Assembly (NCBI GenBank): GCA_021442155.1
Contig: CM038214.1
Coordinates: 314,123,001 to 314,187,000 of the forward strand
From: Cymbidium sinense
Taxonomy: Eukaryota; Streptophyta; Magnoliopsida; Asparagales; Orchidaceae
DNA length: 64,000 nucleotides
Direction: 5' to 3'
Positions within the stretch are counted from its first letter, which is position 1, and every line of letters starts with the position of its first letter. Under the pieces are notes generated by a model that did not search any database, was not told the DNA's origin, and was given only the letters and a program-made list of their open reading frames with translations. The position numbers and the translations under genes were made by a program. This document shows positions 33,861 through 45,366 of this stretch, piece by piece.

Positions 33861-36180
33861 CCAAATAAAATTTTACTAGTTGTAAAGGATAACTCAAGGA
33901 AGGTGATAGCCCAACAGTAGCAGCAGCAGCTCACCATACTTGCCTAGGATAGTCCAGTAGTGTATCCACCATCCGAGTCCAGTACTCCCTCCATCGTTGC
34001 AGCTACCACCTCTTCTGCTAGCTTCTCTTCTACCGACAGGAGCATTGTATCTGTAGATAAAGGCACTAAATCCCATACTCCACTTTACTTGATTTCTATT
34101 ATGTACCTCCACCCAAAAAAAATTACTTTACTTTACTTGATTTCACATCCCATGGGTCATGGCCGACCCAACCACCCCTTGGGTCTGGTTGGGCAATGTC
34201 CTAGGTTCCTAGGTCGACCATTGGGAGAGCACCAAGTGGCCAAGGTACTTATGTGGGTGATTTATCTCATGTGATGCCCTTTGACCCAAGCATAGAATGA
34301 ACATTTGGAATTGGATTTGATTTGGGTATATTTTAAATGACCGAAAAGTGGGTTAGCCCAAATTTCAAATCAAATGGAGTTGATTTTGTTAAGGTTGGCT
34401 CAAATTGACTCATTTAGGCTAAATTGGGTTATGTTGGGTCAAGTTTACCAATTATTTAAATTAGGTCAAACTAAGGGATGAGTCAAGTTCATATGATCAT
34501 TTGGGATGTTTTGGTTCAATTGGTTTGGTTTAGTTTGACTTAGATTTGATTTTTGGCTCATTTGAATTCATTTGGGTCAAATGGGTTAAGTTGACCAATT
34601 TGACCAAGTTGGCCAAATTGGCTTGGGTTTTGGTTCAGGTTTAGTTTACCAATTGAAGATGATTGTAGGCTTTGGTTTCAATAAATTTGGATTTTGTTTT
34701 GATTTAGGACAACTTGAACCTTTTGGTCAATTTAGGCTAAGTAGGTCAATTATGTTCAATTGGGTCCAATCATGGCTTTGGTCCAGTTTAACAATCAATA
34801 TGAAATGAACTTGTGCCATTTGTTGCAATCAATTTGGTTTATATTTCGATTTGACCCAATTTGATCTTTTAGGTCAATTTAGGTCAACTTGGGTCAAGAG
34901 GGCCAATTGGGTTTGGTTTGACTCAATTGAAGGTCAAATCATATTCAAATAATGATTTTGATTTGGTATGAATCATTGGTTTCAAGGGATTTGGCTTAGG
35001 TTACAATTTAGCTAGTTTGGGTTCATATGGGTTAAGGGGTTATCTTGGTCAAATGATCAAGTTGACTTGGTTTGACCCAATTTGTGATAATTAATCAATC
35101 TAGGGTGATCAACAATCATGATGGGAGGTTTTGGTGGGCTTGGTTCAATCCAATTTGGGTAGGATTAGAACTTGGCTCAAATAGGTCAAATTAACCACTT
35201 TGGGTCAAGTGGACCAATTGGGTTTAGTTGGCTTGATTTTGGGTTGTGTTTGATTTAGTTGAGTTTATATATTGATTTGGGATTGATATATAAATTCAAT
35301 TGCAATTGGCTTGGGTTCAAATGGGTTTTAGTTCATTTAAACATTTCAGGTCAAAAGAGTTACGTTGGGTTTGACTTGCGTTGATTTTGATTTGGCTTGA
35401 TGATTGTAGATTTCATTTAAATTTTTGAATATGATTGAAGGTAAGATTGATTCATGTGAAAATCAGTTGAATTTGAGTTTTGGAATGAAGGAATTTGGCT
35501 AAGAACATATAGTTGGATCATGTGGCTTAGGTTCAGATTTTGATTTGATTTGAATTACTTTTGATGATTTAAATGTATATTTTATTTAAATTTTTTAAGA
35601 TGATTAAAAATATGATTGTTTTATGAGAAAATCAATTGAGTTTGAATTGATTTGGATTAAGATTTGGCTAAGTCCATGGGATAGGTCATATTTCTTAGGA
35701 AGGGTTTTAATTTAATTTGATTTAGTTTGATTTAGTTTTGATCATTTGAATGTAGATTTGATTTATATTTAGGAAGATGATTGAAGATATCAATTGATTA
35801 TGAGAAAATCAATTGATTTTGTATTAAGATTTGGCTAAGTCCATGGGATAGGTCATATTTCGAAGGGGTTTCAAGTTTGGATTTGATCATGAGCTTCAAT
35901 CATTTGGTTTTGGAATTTAGGCTTGGATTGGGATTTGGATTTAAATTTGATGTTTGAATTGAACTTGAGGTTTGGTTTGAGAAAGTGAACATGGATTGGA
36001 TTTGGGTTTTAGGGTAGGTGGATTATCCTAATGCCTAAGGAATAACTTAATCCTTTGGTTAACCCTTCTAAGTCTTTAGGCTTAGGTTAATTGTTTACTT
36101 AATTGTTAGAAGTGTCTTATGATTAGGGAAATCTTAGTGTCTAGAAGACTCCTAAGTCTAAGATGGGAAGATTGAATCCA
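33861..36180 (+). repeat. Gag-protease spacer of island C
   Basis: The first 250 bp are the ragged end of gag (Ser/Thr-rich, TTSSASFSSTDRSIVS near 34,005-34,055). From about 34,130 the sequence is noncoding and TTGG-rich, with AATTGGGTCAA/TTGACCAAGTTGG words. From about 34,635 it aligns with 1,670-3,165 of island A. Its function is unknown. Presence in two copies shows it was part of the ancestral element. Confidence 0.65.
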
Positions 36181-36600
36181 TACTCCAAAAGTAAGGACAA
36201 CAGGCCTTAGGCTCCATAGTGTTGCCCTTGGATATAGATGATTGGAAGATCGAAGCCAAGTTTCACATTATAGACTCAGATACAACTTTCAATGGTTTGC
36301 TTGGGAGACCATGGATACAGAATAACATAATTCCATTTCTCTACATCGATGAAGTTCATGAAAGGTGGGATCGTCTACTGTGTCAAAGGAGATCTCAAGC
36401 TTTTTACAGTTCACGAGATCGACAAATATGAGAGTGCGGCTTGCTACCTCCCTCAAAATCAACAAGTATTTTCTCACAAACTTGGCAAAAGTTTAAAAAT
36501 AAAAGAAAAAGAAAAAGAAAGAGAAAAGGAAAGAGAAAAGTAAAAAGAAAAGATAAGAGAAAATGAAACAGAAAATAAAAAAGAGCAGAAATAGACTTGA
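36181..36600 (+). pseudogene. Protease C-terminal fragment and K/E linker (island C)
   Basis: LDIDDWKIEAKFHIIDSDTT and FNGLLGRPWI, followed after a shift by LKFMKGGIVYCVKGDL-type residues and YESAACYLPQNQQVFSHKLG, show the end of the retropepsin and the following segment. The purine run reads KIKEKEKEREKEREK, a basic and acidic charged linker. Here the sequence keeps 28 bases (from 36,193) that are missing in island A. The catalytic DTG part of the protease is absent. Confidence 0.75.
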
Positions 36601-37295
36601 AGGAGGAAGTGGAGCCTGACATTAAATTTCACCTGTTTATTCGCATTGAACATATGGGTAGGATGACCTGACCTCCACCAGGCAGAGGAAGAGGCTAGTT
36701 CAGAGGCAGTCATAGGGGTGGAAAACCTCCTTATTGGCAACCTTATAGAAGATATGTCCCAGCTACCAGGAGTATACCTGCTATCCATATAAACTTATAA
36801 TCTAGTTCATAGGATGAGTCTTATATGATTAGCACACCAGGGAGCTCTTCTCAGTAGTAGATTCCCTTGGAGGTGACACTTGAGCCAAATAGCGTTGAAG
36901 ACAGGGCTCCAAAGCAAAGCATAAGTGTACCCAACTCTATATGTCAAACAATTAGGCATCAATTGGGAACCTTAGCTCTAACCCAACTTTCTTCTAAAAA
37001 AGCTGAGGGTTTGGTAGTTAAGGAAGCCCCTAAGTCATCCACAAGTGTGAAGACTCAGAAGTTCTTTCTGGGAGCTTCATCCTCAAGTTAAGAAGTTGAT
37101 GTAGAACTTGAGGATGATTCATATAAAGATTTAATAGAATTACCTTTTGATTGGTACTTGCCTTGTGTTCAAAATTAAGCAAAGAAAGGGTTAATCCCAC
37201 ATACTTAGTCAAAGCAAAGGTCAGACTACTTCGAAAGAATATGGAAGAACAAATGCAAAAGCTCTCCATCAAGACCAAGACTAAGATTTGATACA

Positions 37296-38300
37296 GTGGG
37301 TCTAATCGATGTTGACGATTATTGCTTAGTCATCACCAATCATTTGGAATATGATAGGTTCTTTTCAAATCACATTAACTCATATGAGGAGCTGTGCTTA
37401 GAAATTTTAGATGATCCAGATAATTTTGAAGTCAAAGATGCACCGCCAGAGTTTGAAGAAGAGATCAAGTCAACCATCGATGAGCTCAAGAAAATAAACT
37501 TAGGAACTGAAGAAGATCCATGCCCGACATACATCAGTTCTTCGTTGAATGAAATTCAAACTAATGACTTAGTTAGGCTATTAACTAAGTTTAAGGACTG
37601 CTTTGCATGGAGTTATAAAGAGATGCCTAGATTGGCTCCTAGCATAGCAGTCCATAAACAAACAATAGAGCCTACTGCTAACCCTATCAAGCAAGCTCCT
37701 AGACGCATGCGATTAGACATAGAATAATAGGTCATTTACGAAGCCAAGAAACTTATCAATGCTGTCTTCATCCGGGAAGAAAAATACCTTAGATGGTTAG
37801 CCAGCGTCATCCTAGTTAAGAAAAAGAATGACCAAATTCACATATGCTTCAATTTTAAGGATTTAAATAAGGCATGTCCAAAAGATGAATTTCCACAACC
37901 AATCCCAAAGCTGATGGTGGAAATTGACTCATCTCATGTAGTCTTCTCTTTCATGGATGGCTCATCTAGATATAACCAAATAATGATGACCCTGAAGATG
38001 AAACAAACACTACTTTTAGAACTCTCAAACAAAATATAATATTATAAGGTCATGCCTTTCAGCCTTAAAATACTGGTGCTATATACCAGCAGGCTATGAC
38101 TGGAATCTTCAATAAACTCATTTATCATCAAATCCAGTGCTATGTCGATGATCTCGTGGTCAAAATTAGAGAAAAGGAAGACCATCACTCTGACTTAAAG
38201 TAGTTTTTGTACAGTTTAGGCAATTTAACCTCAAAATGAACCCCCTGAAGTATTCATTCAGAGTAGCTTCAAGGAAATTCCTTGGGTTTGTTGTCCGACA
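37296..38300 (+). pseudogene. Gypsy reverse transcriptase (island C)
   Basis: The first 143 codons (37,296-37,724) are open and include FEEEIKSTIDELKKINLGTE, EDPCPTYIS, FKDCFAWSYKEMPRLAPSIA, and PIKQAPRRMRLDIE, the typical entry into RT for this group. After a TAA, RT continues with YLRWLASVILVKKKNDQIH, LNKACPKDEFPQPIPKLM, FSFMDGSSRYNQI, KVMPFSL, and the active-site loop CYVDDLVVKIREKEDHH (about 38,135-38,185), where YVDD is intact. Stops and small deletions elsewhere make the gene nonfunctional. Confidence 0.8.
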
Positions 38301-38990
38301 CTAGGGAATCAAAATAGATTTAGCGAAGATCAAGGCGATATTAGAAATGCCACCCCCTAAAAGTTTAACTCAACTCAGATCATTCCAAGGGTAGTTGGAG
38401 TATCTAAGAAGCTTTATATCCAACCTATCAAAAAGATGTCAGCCATTCTCAGCACTTATCAAAAATGAAACTAAGTTCAAGTGAGATGATATGTGTGAGC
38501 ATGCCTTTGAAGATGTCAAACATTACCTGATGATGTCACCAGTTTTAGCAGCCCCTATCCCGTGCAAGTCGCTCATACTTTACACTGTTGCATTAGATGA
38601 CTCCCTTGGTGCTTTGTTGGCCCAAGCTAATGAAGAAAAATGGAAAACACACTCTATAACCTTAGCCATCATCTAATCCCTACTGAGGCTAATTATCCAC
38701 CCATTGAGAAGTATTGCTTACCTTTAATCTTTGCATCCCAAAAGCTATAGCACTACATGCTTCCTCATCAGGTGAACTTAATCTCTAGGATCAATCTACT
38801 ACAAAATCTCATGACATGGTCGACACTATCTGGGCGGTTGACACGATGGTCAATGATCCTCTCATAGTTTGACACTACCTTTGTACCCCTACGTGCGATG
38901 AAAGGACAAGTGTTAGTGGATTTCTTAGTAGCACACCCACTTCTTGCTGACTCTCAGCTTAATGATGATCTCCCCAATGAACAAATCATA
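38301..38990 (+). pseudogene. RT connection and first RNase H (island C)
   Basis: Recognisable pieces are LTQLRSFQG (about 38,365), SFISNLSKRCQPFSALI, the open stretch CEHAFEDVKHYLMMSPVLAA at 38,491 onward with LILYTVALDDSLGALLAQAN (first RNase H strands), and YNLSHHLIPTEANY-like and LLPHQVNLISR-like pieces at 38,650-38,790. VKGQVLVDFLVAH lies near 38,900. Interrupted by stops. Confidence 0.7.
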
Positions 38991-39812
38991 AACTTAGGGG
39001 ATACTAACATTCACCACTGGGAGATGTACTTCGATGGTGCAGCTTTCTCTCAAAGAGGAGAAGAACCATAATCTACTATTACAGGAAAGGCAGGGGTATG
39101 AATAGTTTTCTTAACTCCAGACTACAATGTAATGAGATTCTCATATCATCTGTCCAATCCTTGCACCAACAATGAAGCTGAATATGAAGCTCTGATTTTT
39201 GGTATAGAGTTAGTCATTACTCTAAGCATGCATAACATCAACATCTTCGGAGATTCTAAGCTAGTTATCAACCAAATCGTTGGGTCTTATAAGGTTATAA
39301 AGCCCAAGCTTCATCACTACCACAAGTACACCATGGAGTTGTTGGCCCATATCCTAGAGTTTACCATTTATAAGATTCCTCGAGAGAATGTCATAATGCT
39401 TTTAGCCAACCTTGCCAAAGAGTTGGCATGTTCGGAGGATGAGTCTATATCAATAAAGGTCCAAAATAGACAAGTCTTATCCCTTATTAATATTGAACTC
39501 ATCAAAAAATACTCCCTTGAAGGGGAGGTTGCCATTGCCAAGAAGGATGAGGAGTTAGATTAGAGGCGACCATTCATGGATTAGATAAATAAAGGAAAAC
39601 TACCTCAAGGGAAGTCCCAAGTCCATTAGATGAAGTAGAGAGCACTTTCTTTTGCTCTTGTGGATGGTGTCTTGTACTGGTGGTCTTTTGATCATATGTG
39701 GTTACACTATTTAGAGAAACACGAAGCTCTTAAGATCATGATTGAGGTACACTTAAGATTATGCAGAGCCAACCAATCTGGTCTGAAGATGAAAGCAAAT
39801 ATCAAGAGACTA
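38991..39812 (+). pseudogene. Second RNase H and integrase start (island C)
   Basis: The best second RNase H of the window. HHWEMYFDGAAFSQRG (about 39,010-39,060) holds the first catalytic Asp. A 143-codon open frame (39,132-39,560) follows with CTNNEAEYEALIFGIELVIT (Glu motif), NINIFGDSKLVINQIVGSYK (second Asp motif), KLHHYHKYTME, YKIPRENV, and LANLAKELACSEDE. Then come QVLSLINIELIKKYSLEGEV and, after a stop, WSFDHMWLHYLEKHEA-type integrase start. The sequence stops at KMKANIKR and meets CCCTAAA. A second RNase H in tandem supports the Tat lineage. Confidence 0.8.
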
Positions 39813-41556
39813 GGACCCTAAACTAAAAAGTAAAACCTAAATATAAACCTAAATTGAAAACATACAACCTAAACCTAAAAAAATATAATAAAAACATAAA
39901 ACTAAGCCTAAAAATAAAAAATAAAAACTAAACCTAAAAAATTAAATAAAAATAACACTGAACTAAAAAATAAACATAAACCTAAACCTAAACCTAAAAA
40001 AGAAATAAAATAAAAAAAGCTAAAATAAAATAAATAAATTAAACTAAATAAAAATATAAAAAACATAAATATAAATAAAAAATAAAATAAATGAAATAAA
40101 CCTAAACCTAAAAGTTAAAAAAAATAAAACATAAACCTAAACCTAAAAGTAAATAATAAAACCTACACCTAAAAAATAAAATAAAAATAAACTTAATCCT
40201 AAACCTAAATCTAAAAAGTAAACTAAAATAAAAACCTAAACTATAAATAAACCTAAAATAAATAAATAAACATAAATAAAATAAAAATAAACCTAAATAA
40301 AATAAAAAATAAAATAAACTAAAATAAATAAACGATCTACATAAATAAACCTAAACCTACACATTTTGTTTGGTTTTAAAAAACCATAACCTATCCTAAA
40401 CTAAAACCCTACTGAGCCACTCCACTGAGCCACCCAGGCCCTAAACCTTGGGCTCACAACATATCCTCCAACCCAAAACCTAGGCCCTAAACCCTAAACC
40501 CTAAATCCTAGATCCTAAACCTTACCCCAGGCCACTACCCATGCTAAAGCCAAACCCCAGGCCCTAAACCCCTACTAAATGACCCTGAGCCACTGAGCTG
40601 ACCTAATAAAATAAAAGACTTAAATCTAAAATAAATAAAATAGATAAAAATAAACCTAAACTAAAAGTAAAACCTAAAATATAAACCTAAATTGAACATC
40701 ACTACCTAAAAATAATAAAACTAAACCTAAAATAAAAAAAAACCTAAACCTAAAAATTAAATAAAATAACCGAACTAAAAATAAACATAAACCTAAACCT
40801 AAACCTAAAAAAGAAATAAAATAAAAAAAGCTAAAATAAAATAAAAAAATTAAACTAAATAAAAATACAAAAAAACATAAATATAAATAAAAAATAAAAT
40901 AAACTAAATAAACCTAAACCTAAAAGTTAAAAAAATAAAACATAAACCTAAAAGTAAATAATAAAACCTACACCTAAAAAATAAAATAAAAATAAACTTA
41001 ATCATAAACCTAAACCTAAAAAGTAAACTAAAATAAAAAACCTAAACTAAAATAAATAAACCTAAAATAAATAAACTAAACAAAATAAAAATAAAAAATA
41101 AACCTAAATAAAAATAAAAAAATAAAATAAACTAAAATAAATAAACAATAAACTACATAAATAAAATAAACCTAAACCTACCCGTTTATTTATTTTTTAA
41201 AAAAAAATTGTAAACCTTAAATCCTAAACCCTAAACCCTAAACCCTAAACCTATAACCATAAACCCTAAACCCTAAACACTAAAAATCTATAAACCCTAA
41301 ACCCTAAAAGCATTAACCCTAAAACCATAAACCTTAAACCCTAAATCTTGAACCCTAAACCATAAACCCTAAACCCTAACCCAAAACCCTAAACCCTAAA
41401 AGTATAAACCATAAATCCTAAACCTTAAACCTTAAACCCTAAACCCTAAACCCTAAACCCAAAACATCAAACCCTAAACCTAAACATAAAGTAACTAAAT
41501 AAATTAAAAGTAAACCCAAACCTTAAAACCTAATAAACTTAAACCTAAACCATATG
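39813..41556 (+). repeat. C-strand telomere-like satellite with a young tandem duplication
   Basis: The repeat is now on the opposite strand (CCTAAA/CCCTAAA on +). Two A-rich blocks, 39,825-40,360 and 40,660-41,181, are near-identical at a period of about 811-821 bp and share the run AAAAAAGAAATAAAATAAAA. Between them, 40,380-40,610 is C/G-richer, with CTGAGCCAC repeats. Near-canonical CCCTAAA occupies 41,215-41,480. The copy flank (AAAGTAACTAAATAAATTAAAAG) is near 41,487. Confidence 0.85.
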
Positions 41557-42030
41557 AATGGGCAGAACCTTGATGACAGGAACATCACCATCAACCTAGC
41601 TCAGTCTAGATCTGGTGGTGGAGGCAAAGTTGGAGGTTAACGCAATGGTGGTCGGGGATTTGGAGGTGTTGGTGGATATGTAGGTGGTGGTCGGAGCAAT
41701 GGTGGTTATGGAGGCGGGGGGAGTGACGGAGGTTACAACCATGGTGGTCACTGAAAGATAGATCGGGGATATGGTTACGGATCCCACTATTCAAGAGGCT
41801 GAGGTGGTTCTGATGAGAATTGGAGAAACTGAAGAATGGCAGATCCGATCCGCTGCTTATGGAACTGTATCTTTATAATAGAGAGGGTCCTAGTTATCTA
41901 GGGATTTTGTTTTGCTTCGTGAATGCTCATTTTCTATCTATATCATCCCTTGTGTCTTACAAAACTTGGTGTCTTACTTGGTTGATGAAATAAGAAAAAA
42001 AGAAATGTTGAATCTGAATTTGTTCTCAAT
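41557..42030 (+). pseudogene. GR-RBP 3' fragment, copy 8
   Basis: On + the frame reads NGQNLDDRNITINLAQSRSG, GGGKVGG, then TAA, RNGGRGFGGVGGYVGGGRSN, GGYGGGGSDGGYNHGG, another stop near 41,751, YSRG, TGA, and the full ending SDENWRN with TGA at 41830-41832. The 3' UTR is 41833-42030, then oligo(A) at 42,031-42,046. This is the first copy on the right arm and lies on the opposite strand from copies 1-7, but in the same orientation relative to the telomeric strand. Confidence 0.9.
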
Positions 42031-43671
42031 TTAAAAAAATAAAAAACCCTAAACCCTTAACTAAAACCTGAACCCTAAACCTAAAACCTAAAGCCTAAAC
42101 CATAAACCCTAAATCGTAAAAACCCTAACATCTAAACCCTAAACCCTAAAACGCTAAACCCTAAACCCTAAAACCTAAACCTAAACTTAAAATAAACTAA
42201 ACCTAAACCTAAACTAACTATAATAAAATAAACAAAAAATAAACCTAAACCTAAACAAAAATATAAAACCTAAACTTAAACCTAAAACCTAAACCTACAA
42301 AAATAAAATAAAAACATAAACCTAAACCAAAAAATAAAAAATAAAACCTAAATTTAAAAAATAAAATAAAAATAAAACTACAGTAAAAAATAAACCTAAA
42401 CGTAAACCTTGACCTAAAAAATAAAATTAAATTAAAAACCTAAACTAAAATAAATAAACTAAACTAAATAAAAATAAAGAATAAACATAAATAAAAATAA
42501 AAAATAAAATAGACTAATAAAACTAAATAAACCTAAACCTATTGATTTACTTAATTTAAAAATAACCTTAAACCCTAATCAATAAACACTAAACTCTAAA
42601 CCCTTAACCCTAACCCTAACCCTAAACCCTAAAATCCTAAACCTTAAAACCTTAAATCTTAAACCCTAAACCCTAAAAACCAAAATACCTAAACCTAAAC
42701 TAAATAAAACCTAAAAATGAAATATATAAAAAACCTAAACCTAAATAAAATAAATAAATAAAGTAAATTAAATAAACTAATAAAATAAATAAAATCCTAA
42801 ACTAAACTAAAAAAAACTTAAGAATAAAAAACTTAAATAAAATGAAACCTAAATTTAAAATAAAAATAAAATAAAATAAAAAACTTAAACCTAAAAAATA
42901 AACTTAAAAATAAACCTAAAAATAGTAAAAAAATAAAACCTAAACCCTAAACTAAAAAAAACCTAAACCTAAAGTAAAACTAAAATAAACAAAATAAAAA
43001 AAACCTAAACCTAAATAGAAATAAACTAAACAAAAATAAATAAAACTAAAGCGTAAACATAAAATAAACTAAACTTAAACCTAAACCTAAACTAATAAAA
43101 ATGGACTAAAATAAACCTAAACCTAAAATATACCTAAAATAAAACCAAACCTAAACCTAAAAATAAAATAAAAAACCTAAAAAAAAGTTAAAAAACCTAC
43201 ACCTAAAAAATAAAATAAAAATAAACCTCAACTAAAGCCTAAACATAAACCTAAACCTAAACCTAAAAAATAAACTAAAATAAAAAACCTAAACTAAACT
43301 AAATAAAAATAAAAAATAAACTTAAATAAAAATAAAATAAAATAAAATAAAAAATAAACTAAATAATCTAAATAAACCTAAACCTACCGGTTTACTTGAT
43401 TTAAAAAATAAAAAAAACCATAACCCTTAATCCTACACCCTAAACCCTAAATCCTAAACTCAAAACCCTAAACCTACAACCCAAACCAAAACCCAAAACC
43501 AAAAACTAACCCAACCCACACCTAAACCCCAAACCCTAAACTAAAATCCCAACCATCGTGGCTAAACCCCAAACCCCAAACCCTAAACCTAAACCTAATG
43601 TTACTAAATAAAATTAAAAATAAACTTAAACCATAAACCTAATTAACCTAAACATGAACCTAAACCCTAAG
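42031..43671 (+). repeat. C-strand telomere-like satellite, copies 8-9
   Basis: Oligo(A), then the outer flank word CTAAAACCTGAACCCTAAAC (near 42,061), CCCTAAA to 42,190, an A-rich block to 42,540, a border word near 42,538, a canonical CCCTAAA patch at 42,600-42,690, a second A-rich block to 43,380, a border word at 43,381, and CCCTAAA/CCAAAAC variants up to the copy flank (TGTTACTAAATAAAATTAAA near 43,599). Confidence 0.85.
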
Positions 43672-44130
43672 AATGGGCATAACCTTGGCACAGAATATCA
43701 CCATGCTCAGTCTAGATGCAGTAGTGAAGCGGAGCAGCGGTTCGTTGTGGTGGTGGGGGATCTGGAGGTGCTGGTGCATATGGAGGTGGTGGTCAAAGCA
43801 GTGATGGTTTTGGAGGCGAGAAGAGCGATTGAGGTTACAGTCATGGTGATGGAGGGGGGAGAGATCAGAGATATGATGGTGGATCCCATTGCTCAAGAGG
43901 TCGGGGTGGTTCTGATGGGAACTAGAGAAACTGAAAAATGAGCTATCCGATCTGCTGCTTATGGAACTATCTTTACAGTAGAGATGGCTCTAATTATCTA
44001 GGGTTTTTGATTTACTCTATTTGTGCTCATTTTTTATCTCTGGCATCACTTTCATCTTAGAAAACTTGGTGTCTTACTTGGTTGATGAAATCAAAAAGAA
44101 GAAATATTGAATATGAATTTGTTCTTTACT
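43672..44130 (+). pseudogene. GR-RBP 3' fragment, copy 9
   Basis: The start AATGGGCATAACCTTGG matches the common breakpoint. Small deletions around CACCATGCTCAG remove part of the TVNQA region and shift the frame. The Gly-rich part (GGAGGTGCTGGTGCATATGG) and the end GATGGGAACTAG (Trp codon changed to TAG), followed by TGA at 43932-43934, are clear. The 3' UTR ends near 44,130 in ACTAAAAAAAACC. More rearranged than most copies. Confidence 0.87.
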
Positions 44131-44888
44131 AAAAAAAACCAAAAACCCTAAACACATAACTAAAACTTGAACCCTAAACCTAAAACCTAAACCATAAACC
44201 CTATACTCTAAAAACCCAAAACCATAAACCCTAAACCCTAAAATTTAAACCCTAAAATTAAACCATAAACCCCAAACCCTAAACCCCCCCCCCAAAAAAA
44301 AAAAACCCTAAACCCTAAACCCTAAAACCTAAACCTAAACAAAACCTAAATCCTAAAAACTAAACCTAAACCCCTGACCTAAACCCTAAACCTAAACCTT
44401 AAACCCATACCCTAAACCTAAAACTAAACTAAAAAATAAACTAAAGGTTGAAAATAAACTGAAATAAATAAACCTAAAATAAATAAATAAAAAAATAAAA
44501 TAAAATATACATAAATAAAAATAAAATAAAATAGATAAAAATAATTAAATAAAATATTGAATAAACCTAAACATACTGTTTACTTAGTTTTAAAAAAAAA
44601 CCTTAAACCTTAAATCCTAAATACTAAACCCTAAACCTAGAACCCTAAACTTACAACCCTAAACCCTAAATCTTAAACCCTAAAAAACCCTAAACCCTAA
44701 ACCCTAAACCCTAACCCTAAACCTTAAACCTTAAAAGCATAAACCCTAAAACTCGAAACCCTAAAACCCTAAAACCTAAACCCTAAACCCTAAACCCCAA
44801 TCCCTAAGACTAAAGTAATTAAATAAATGAAAAAAATAAATCAAAACCCTAAAACCTAATAAACCTAAACCAAAAGTTAAACCCTAAG
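44131..44888 (+). repeat. C-strand telomere-like satellite, copies 9-10
   Basis: Outer flank word CTAAAACTTGAACCCTAAAC near 44,161; CCCTAAA to 44,420; a homopolymer pair of about ten C and twelve A at 44,284-44,305; a short A-rich block with border word near 44,571; canonical CCCTAAA at 44,620-44,800; and the copy flank TAAAGTAATTAAATAAATG near 44,812. Confidence 0.85.
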
Positions 44889-45366
44889 AATGGATAGAAC
44901 TTGCACAACAATAACATCACAGTCAACCAAGCTCAGTCCAGATCTAGCCTGGAGGAGAATGCGGAGGCGGCAGTTATCGCAATGGTGTTTAGGGATCTGG
45001 AGGTGCTGGTGGACATGGAAGTGGTGGTCAGAGCAGTGGTGGTTATGGAGGCAGGAGGAGCATTAGAGATTACAACCGTGGTGGCAGTGGAGGGAGAGAT
45101 TAGGATATGATGGTGGATCACGCTACTTAAGAGGTAGGGGTGGTTCTGATGGGAATTGGAGAAATTGAAGAACAACCGATCCAATCTGCTGCTTATAGAA
45201 CTATGTCTTTACAGTGGAGACAGTTCTAGTTATCTAGGGTTTTTGATTTGATCTATGCATGCTTATTTTTTATCTACATCATCACTAGCATCTTAGAAAA
45301 CATGGTGTGTTGCTTAGTTGATGAAATCAAAAAGAAGAAATGTTGAATCTGAATTTGTTCTCTATT
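44889..45366 (+). pseudogene. GR-RBP 3' fragment, copy 10
   Basis: Starts NG at the common breakpoint, then NNITVNQAQSRS after a small shift. Gly-rich GGGSYRNGV and GSGGAGGHGSGGQSSGGYGG follow, then NRGGSGGRD and TAG where Gln is expected, and SDGNWRN with TGA at 45166-45168. The 3' UTR runs 45169-45366 and ends in TTAAAAAAAAA. The AACCAAGCTCAG segment retains a Gln codon, unlike copies 3 and 5-7. Confidence 0.9.

Larger units (their letters stand above)
32690..39812 (+). mobile_element. Ty3/gypsy island C at the telomere-strand switch
   Basis: This third copy of the family on + contains gag, the noncoding spacer, protease end, basic linker, RT, RNase H, second RNase H, and the very start of integrase. 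It lacks both LTRs and is cut inside the integrase zinc-binding region at its right end (AAATATCAAGAGACTAG then GACCCTAAAC). Its left flank is G-strand repeat and its right flank is C-strand repeat, so the polarity of the whole window changes across this element. It complements A and B in coverage. Confidence 0.88.
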
